Of a DNA stretch of 53,453 bases, positions 49,109 through 53,453 are shown one piece after another. Under the pieces are notes generated by a model. The model was not told the DNA's origin. It saw only the letters and a list, made by a program, of their open reading frames with translations, and ran no database searches. The position numbers and the translations under genes are program-made. This DNA comes from Bacteroidota bacterium (GTDB lineage Bacteria; Bacteroidota; Bacteroidia; Sphingobacteriales; Sphingobacteriaceae). Location of the stretch: NCBI GenBank assembly GCA_013286565.1, contig JABDFM010000017.1:1-53453 (forward strand), written 5' to 3'. Numbering within the stretch: the stretch's first letter is position 1; each line of letters starts with the position of its first letter.

Positions 49109-49326
49109 AAATCATCGAGAGAGATTTTTGTTCCCTTACCATCTTCCATATCTTTTCTGCCCTGGGTTAATTTGTCAGAAAGATAAGAATTAGCCATAAT
49201 GCGCTCGGTTTCGTCTTTAAACTGTGAATCATCATCAAGTTCATATTCTAATTTGAGCGCATCCAAAACAGATGTAATTGCCTTTTCCGATAAGGTATCT
49301 TCAATATTTACTGTTAATGTTTTCAT
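49099..49326 (-). CDS. antitoxin of second YoeB-type pair
   Basis: 75 residues, acidic, directly upstream of the toxin with a 10-base overlap. The N-terminal MKTLTVNIEDTLSEKAITSVLDALKLEYEL is a strand followed by a dimerisation helix; the C-terminal NSYLSDKLTQGRKDMEDGKGTKISLDDLWK ends in the DDLW tail typical of toxin-neutralising regions in this group. It differs clearly in sequence from the antitoxin at 27695-27898, so the two pairs are unlikely to cross-neutralise. Confidence 0.85.
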   Translation of the reverse strand: MKTLTVNIEDTLSEKAITSVLDALKLEYELDDDSQFKDETERIMANSYLSDKLTQGRKDMEDGKGTKISLDDLWK

Positions 49327-49409
49327 TTACTTTAAATGTAGTATGCCTTTAACACAAATTTAAGGAAATATTCAACAAAATTAGAGCCCTGTTTTTGATT
49401 TAACTTGGA

Positions 49410-49979
49410 TTAATCAATATTCCACTCCGCTTCGGGATTACCGTCAAATGCATCTTTATACATATCGTCCCAATTTTCTGCAGAATAATCCCAATCATTG
49501 GGATAATGATTATCTATGGATGGTTTTGATTTTAATTGTGTTAGCAATGATTTTTTTTTCGTTGTTGAAGTCAATCTAATATTTCTTTTGAGTAACCTGT
49601 CCTTGGCCATCTGTTCAACTAAGTTTACTACTAAACCAGGCTTCTTTACGTAGTCTGGATTAAGCAGACCTTGTGAGTTTGAAGCGGCTACTCTACCAAA
49701 CATTGCACTCAACGCTTCTATTAAAGCGTTAACGTTTACTACACCAGATTGGAAGTTTGTATCTAAGAAATTTACAGTGTTTTGAGCAATAAACTTGTTG
49801 TTAAAATAATGTGGTATAACCTCATTATGTATGTAATGTGCCAATTCCTTAATATCTGGTTGTTCGGTGATACGGCCTTGATAGTAATCATATAACTTAA
49901 AAGCAAAGTCTGAAATCCCAAACTCTCCTTTCAACAATAACACTTGCGTAGAGTTTAATTGTACTGTACATTTTGCCAT
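49410..49979 (-). CDS. hypothetical protein, 189 aa
   Basis: Not recognised. Soluble, no signal peptide or membrane segment. The N-terminal 120 residues look alpha-helical (SDFAFKLYDYYQG, KELAHYIHNEVIPHYF, VNVNALIEALSAMFGRV); a lysine-rich middle (TSTTKKKSLLTQLKSK) is followed by an acidic tail rich in Asp and Trp (NDWDYSAENWDDMYKDAFDG). It lies next to a toxin-antitoxin pair on the same strand, upstream by 83 bases, and may be accessory DNA acquired together; this is inference. Confidence 0.6.
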   Translation of the reverse strand: MAKCTVQLNSTQVLLLKGEFGISDFAFKLYDYYQGRITEQPDIKELAHYIHNEVIPHYFNNKFIAQNTVNFLDTNFQSGVVNVNALIEALSAMFGRVAASNSQGLLNPDYVKKPGLVVNLVEQMAKDRLLKRNIRLTSTTKKKSLLTQLKSKPSIDNHYPNDWDYSAENWDDMYKDAFDGNPEAEWNID

Positions 49980-50082
49980 GTCAGTAATTTTAAATTATTG
50001 TAAAGGTAAATTTAAGGATTAAACTCCAATTTATTAAAGGAGAATAGTTCGTTAAGAATAGGCATCAGTATATAATTCTATT

Positions 50083-51996
50083 TTAATCCGCTTCCGCTTC
50101 CTGCAAATACATTTCATCTATCGCAGTCGCATATTTCTTTTCGATCACTTTGCGTTTGGCTTTCATGGTAGGGGTGATCTCGCCATCATCCATACTAAAA
50201 GGGTTGCGTTTTACTTTGAAGTTTTTAATGCGTTCAAACTTGGCCAGCTCATTAGATAGGCGTTTAATATCCTGGGCTATCCAGTCAACTATCTCCTTGT
50301 CTTCAATAAAGAGGTCAGGTTTTTCAAAAAATTCATTGGGTAGGTTAAACGTTTCCTGCAAAGTTTCTCTCCCTGGTATAATAATAGCAGTGATATATTC
50401 CCGTTTATCACCCACCAAAAATACCTGCTCTATTCTTGAGCTTTTCAGGTAAGTATTTTCAACAGGAGTAGGATAAACATTTTTACCGTAGGCGTTTACC
50501 AGCATATTTTTAAGGCGGTCGGTTATTTGCAGGTTGCCTTTATAAAACCGGCCAATATCACCGGTATGGAACCATCCATCCGGGTCGATCACCGTAGCTG
50601 TTTCTTCTGGTTTGTTCCAGTAACCTTTCATCACACAATGCCCGCGCACAATGATCTCGCCTTCTTCGGATTGATAATCATCTTTAAAATTTTGATGCGT
50701 TTGTATGGTGTATATCTCTTTGGTATCCACATTTTGTATCGCTACTTCAATGCGCGGGATAATACGGCCAACCGTTCCGTAAACAACCCGTTCGTTTTCG
50801 GTAACGGCCATTACAGGTGAAGTTTCTGTTAAACCAAATCCTTCTAACACTTTGATACCCAGGTCTCCAAAAAATTCCCCAATGTTTTTTGGCAAAGCGC
50901 CGCCGCCTGATATCAGAAATCTTAACTGCCCGCCGGTTTTTTCTTTTATCTTGCTGAAAACCAGTTTCTCAGCAATTTTATGCTGATTGTTTAATATGAA
51001 GCCGGGCTTTTTGCCATCCTCAAGAATCAAGCGGTACTTATTGCCAATACCCAATGCCCAAAGGAAAATCTTAGTTTTGGCGCCCCCGGCAGAAGTTCCG
51101 TTTTTCATGGCCTTATCATGGATACGCTCCAACAAACGCGGAACGCAGCACATAATAGTTGGTTTAACTTCTGTCATGTTTTTAGCTAACAGATCCAGGC
51201 TTTGGGCAAATGAAATGCGGCATCCTTTAAAAAGGCAAATATGATAAGTGCCCGTACGTTCGAAAATGTGCGAAAGCGGTAAGAAAGATAAGAAGCTATC
51301 GTTTTTATCCACCACTTGTATCTGTTCCAGGCTGGCGCGGACGTTCTCTGTCAGGTTAAAGTGTGTTAACATTACACCTTTAGGTATACCCGTTGTGCCA
51401 GAAGTATAAATAAGGCATGACAGGTCGGATGGCAAAATAGCCTCGCGGGCTGCATTTATAGCCAGGTGATATTTTTCAACCAGTTTTTTTCCTTCGGCAA
51501 TCAGCTCTTTAAAACCTATAACACCAGCATTAAGGTTTATTTTTTCGGTATGCTTCTCGTAATCATCAAACGCAGGAATAATCCGGATCAATGTCGGGCA
51601 ATTATTGGCTACCCTGACAACTTTACGCAGCAAAAATGGGTTGCCAACCAGTATTGCCTTAGCTCCTGAATCATTTAATATGTATTCTATTTCACTTTCA
51701 GAAAGGGTGGGGTATATGGAGGTGTTTACAGCGCCAATTTGCTGCAGGGCCTGGTCGTAATAAACATAATCAGGGCCGTTTTCGATGATAAGGGACATCC
51801 TGTCGCCTTTTTTGATGCCAATATCCAGCATCCATGCAGATATAGCATCTGCATTTTCGATAGTTTGTTTATAGGAAATCTCTACCCATTCATCCTTTAC
51901 CTTGTGGGTCATGAAAATATGGGAATCAGGGTGGATGTTAGTTACAATGTTCCGTATCAGGCTCGGTACAGTTGATCGATCAGATATTTTATTCAT
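50083..51996 (-). CDS. long-chain acyl-CoA synthetase, FAA1-type
   Basis: Large AMP-forming fatty-acid-CoA ligase. ATP motif LIYTSGTTGIPKGVMLTHFN (about 195-214), the GFGLTETSP region (about 394-402), GWFHTGDIGRFYKGNLQITDRLKNMLVNAYGKNVYP (about 474-509) and a C-terminal acceptor segment with TPTMKAKRKVIEKKY (about 610-624). Length 637 is that of the FAA1-like branch, distinct from the shorter paralog at 47126-48670. Two acyl-CoA synthetases within 5 kb suggest active fatty-acid use. Confidence 0.9.
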   Translation of the reverse strand: MNKISDRSTVPSLIRNIVTNIHPDSHIFMTHKVKDEWVEISYKQTIENADAISAWMLDIGIKKGDRMSLIIENGPDYVYYDQALQQIGAVNTSIYPTLSESEIEYILNDSGAKAILVGNPFLLRKVVRVANNCPTLIRIIPAFDDYEKHTEKINLNAGVIGFKELIAEGKKLVEKYHLAINAAREAILPSDLSCLIYTSGTTGIPKGVMLTHFNLTENVRASLEQIQVVDKNDSFLSFLPLSHIFERTGTYHICLFKGCRISFAQSLDLLAKNMTEVKPTIMCCVPRLLERIHDKAMKNGTSAGGAKTKIFLWALGIGNKYRLILEDGKKPGFILNNQHKIAEKLVFSKIKEKTGGQLRFLISGGGALPKNIGEFFGDLGIKVLEGFGLTETSPVMAVTENERVVYGTVGRIIPRIEVAIQNVDTKEIYTIQTHQNFKDDYQSEEGEIIVRGHCVMKGYWNKPEETATVIDPDGWFHTGDIGRFYKGNLQITDRLKNMLVNAYGKNVYPTPVENTYLKSSRIEQVFLVGDKREYITAIIIPGRETLQETFNLPNEFFEKPDLFIEDKEIVDWIAQDIKRLSNELAKFERIKNFKVKRNPFSMDDGEITPTMKAKRKVIEKKYATAIDEMYLQEAEAD

Positions 51997-52007
51997 TCAG
52001 GCTAATT

Positions 52008-52119
52008 GATTACACCGATAAATATAAAAGGATTACACCGATTATGAAAATGATATAATGATTACACCGATCGTGTACTACAAAATCGGTGCAATCAAAA
52101 AAATAAAATCAGTGAAATC
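52008..52119. repeat. GATTACACCGAT repeat array
   Basis: Three direct copies of GATTACACCGAT (52008-52019, 52031-52042, 52060-52071) and two inverted, slightly changed copies (52085-52096 and 52108-52119), ending immediately before the iscA stop codon. The direct and inverted copies can pair as a hairpin. Confidence 0.75.
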
Positions 52120-52446
52120 CTATACGGAGAAACTCTCGCCGCAACCGCAGGTACGGGTTGCATTAGGGTTGTGGAAGTTAAAACCTTTGCCGTTTAAACC
52201 GTCCGAAAAATCAAGCTCTGTTCCTGCAAGGTACAGGAATGATTTCATATCCAAAGCAAGGCGGATACCACGATCTTCAAAAAACTGGTCGCCTTTTTTT
52301 ATCTCGTTATCAAAGTCAAGATTGTATGATAAACCTGAACAGCCGCCCCCCTGCACTGAAACCCGCAGGAAATAGGAACCATCCAAATTGGCATCCTGCA
52401 TCAGGTGATCTATCTTTCCTTTAGCTTTATCTGTTATAGTTACCAT
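52120..52446 (-). CDS. iscA: iron-sulfur cluster assembly A-type protein
   Basis: A-type carrier delivering iron-sulfur clusters to target proteins. The frame opens at 52467, but the ATG at 52446 (MVTITDKAKGKIDHLMQDANLDG) matches the family start, giving 108 residues. The three conserved cysteines are present: C36 in GGGCSGL and C100 and C102 in TCGCGESF. Downstream of iscU on the same strand, with a heptad array in between. Confidence 0.93.
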   Translation of the reverse strand: MVTITDKAKGKIDHLMQDANLDGSYFLRVSVQGGGCSGLSYNLDFDNEIKKGDQFFEDRGIRLALDMKSFLYLAGTELDFSDGLNGKGFNFHNPNATRTCGCGESFSV

Positions 52447-52454
52447 TATTATAG

Positions 52455-52524
52455 AGTCAAGAGCCAAGAATCAAGAGTCAAGAAAGATATTTTAACCTTG
52501 GTTCTTGACTCTTGATCCTTGATT
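52455..52524. repeat. heptad-period inverted array (CAAG family), second copy
   Basis: Left half AGTCAAG, AGCCAAG, AATCAAG, AGTCAAG (52455-52482); right half CTTGGTT, CTTGACT, CTTGATC, CTTGATT (52497-52524), complementary. Same family as 40235-40343. Located between iscU and iscA. Confidence 0.85.
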
Positions 52525-52528
52525 CTAT

Positions 52529-52942
52529 TTAGTGATGTACTTTTTCGCTTTCAATTGGCGCCATGCCATTTTTTACGCGAAAGTCATTAATTGCTGCTTT
52601 AATCGCATCTTCTGCCAATACTGAGCAGTGGATTTTCACCGGTGGCAGGGCCAGTTCTTCAACAATATCCATGTTGTCAATTTTCATGGCATCATCGATA
52701 GTTTTGCCTTTAAGCCATTCGGTAGCCAATGATGACGACGCAATAGCCGAACCGCAGCCAAATGTTTTAAATTTAGCATCAGTGATAATATTGTTATCAT
52801 CAACCTGTATCTGCAGGCGCATTACGTCGCCGCACTCAGGTGCTCCAACCAAACCAGTACCAACTTTGTGGCTGCTTTTATCCAAAGTGCCTACGTTGCG
52901 GGGGTTGGTGTAGTGATCGATTACTTTATCTGAATAAGCCAT
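52529..52942 (-). CDS. iscU: iron-sulfur cluster scaffold protein
   Basis: Scaffold on which Fe-S clusters are built from sulfur delivered by IscS. Conserved cluster ligands C37 (in GAPECGDV), C63 (in FGCGSAIASSS) and C106 (in KIHCSVLAEDAI), Asp39, and the chaperone motif LPPVK (99-103) are present. Length 137 is typical. In the order iscS-iscU-iscA on the minus strand, without iscR in the window. Confidence 0.96.
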   Translation of the reverse strand: MAYSDKVIDHYTNPRNVGTLDKSSHKVGTGLVGAPECGDVMRLQIQVDDNNIITDAKFKTFGCGSAIASSSLATEWLKGKTIDDAMKIDNMDIVEELALPPVKIHCSVLAEDAIKAAINDFRVKNGMAPIESEKVHH

Positions 52943-52971
52943 AGCTTTATGTTTTACTATTTTAATATTAA

Positions 52972-53006
52972 ATTCTAAATCCTAATTTCTAAACTCCAAA
53001 TCAATT
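52972..53006. repeat. heptad-period degenerate repeat (CTAA family)
   Basis: Five tandem 7-mers ATTCTAA, ATCCTAA, TTTCTAA, ACTCCAA, ATCAATT in the gap between iscS and iscU; the last unit reaches the iscS stop codon. Confidence 0.7.
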
Positions 53007-53453
53007 AGTGTTCTGCCCACTCAATTGAATCCAGATCAATTCCTTCTTTAAACATTTCCCACAGTGGAGAAAGTTCGCGCAAATGAATAACCGATTTTTT
53101 AGTTACCTCAATCGCATAATCCACCTCTTCTTCTGTAGTAAACCTGCCTAAGCCAAAGCGGATAGACGAGTGCGCCAAATCATCCGATAGACCTAAACTC
53201 TTCAATACATACGATGGTTCCAGCGAAGCTGATGTACAGGCAGAGCCTGAAGATACAGCCAGGTCTTTCATCGCCATCATTAAACCTTCACCTTCTACGT
53301 ATTTGAAGGAGATATTGGCTACATGCGGTAAACGGTGCTCCACATTGCCATTTACATAGCTTTCTTCCAGCACGGTAAGTGCAGCTTGCAGTTTATCGCG
53401 TAAAGCGGATAAGCGTTTGGCATCAATATCCATTTCCTGCATACATAATTCGC
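53005..53453 (-). CDS. iscS: cysteine desulfurase, N-terminal part outside window
   Basis: PLP-dependent enzyme supplying sulfur for Fe-S clusters. Only the C-terminal part is in the window; the frame stays open through the edge (preceding codons encode GLU-LEU-CYS before the internal ATG at 53440-53442), so that ATG is not the start. The catalytic loop with the conserved Cys is seen in [21 protein letters not shown], and [18 protein letters not shown] is the usual C-terminal landmark. The gene is upstream of iscU on the same strand; about 150 of roughly 400 residues are visible. Confidence 0.93.
   Translation of the reverse strand, partial: ELCMQEMDIDAKRLSALRDKLQAALTVLEESYVNGNVEHRLPHVANISFKYVEGEGLMMAMKDLAVSSGSACTSASLEPSYVLKSLGLSDDLAHSSIRFGLGRFTTEEEVDYAIEVTKKSVIHLRELSPLWEMFKEGIDLDSIEWAEH

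Noticed and set aside
47126..51996. Fatty-acid degradation operon
   Set aside because: The two acyl-CoA synthetases are separated by a TA pair, an unknown gene and large gaps, and no beta-oxidation gene is present.
1..53453. tRNA or rRNA genes
   Set aside because: I read the intergenic gaps for cloverleaf arms and conserved TTCGA segments and saw none that held; a covariance search would be needed to be certain.

Overview
The window is a chromosomal segment of a Bacteroidota bacterium. The gene families point to Sphingobacteriaceae (Mucilaginibacter/Pedobacter-like), inferred from family recognition only. The signs are promoters of the TAnnTTTG type with almost no Shine-Dalgarno sequences, the Bacteroidota-style arginine pathway (acyl-ornithine carbamoyltransferase argF', GNAT acyltransferase, argG, argC, argD, argB), a PorP/SprF protein of type IX secretion, YpdA, a lysyl-tRNA synthetase with a C-terminal extension, and many dispersed intergenic repeats. 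There is no rRNA, tRNA, CRISPR array, prophage or intact IS element; the only RNA gene seen is the SRP RNA.

Layout. 1-9.9 kb: arginine biosynthesis on the minus strand (leader, GNAT, argG, cupin, argC, argD, argF', a small unknown gene, a PaiB-like gene), then a plus-strand NDH-2 gene, then a hydrolase and argB cut by the window edge. The block is headed by a promoter whose spacer is an ARG-box-like palindrome, and by a 41-codon leader ORF with three consecutive Arg codons inside a terminator-like hairpin. 10-18 kb: small metabolic and stress genes (YpdA, GNATs, 2H phosphoesterase, VOC, SRPBCC, VF530, CDGSH), SRP RNA, and a GH35 beta-galactosidase divergent from a CBM9-like protein. 18-27 kb: a heterodimeric ABC exporter with complementary degenerate ATP sites, an NrtR-like Nudix regulator, a 7TMR-DISM histidine kinase divergent from a response regulator, and PorP. 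27-32.8 kb: a YoeB-type toxin-antitoxin pair, rpoN, mscL, a ChaN-like protein, and rpmH-rnpA-yidD-tsaB. 32.8-40 kb: an outer-membrane protein, an anchored unknown protein, a DUF423 protein, priA, pcm, smpB. 40-44 kb: an mntR-mntH module in which the Nramp transporter carries a C-terminal universal-stress domain, divergent lrp, ung. 44-53 kb: small unknowns, lysS, two acyl-CoA synthetases, a second YoeB-type pair, and iscS-iscU-iscA with iscS cut by the window edge.

Two features run across the whole window. Many intergenic gaps hold degenerate arrays with a strict 7-bp period, in several unrelated sequence families. Others hold palindromic hairpin elements that look like terminators. Both kinds commonly abut or supply the stop codon of the neighbouring gene. 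The most interesting candidate system is the putative dual control (repressor box plus Arg-codon attenuator) of the arginine operon.
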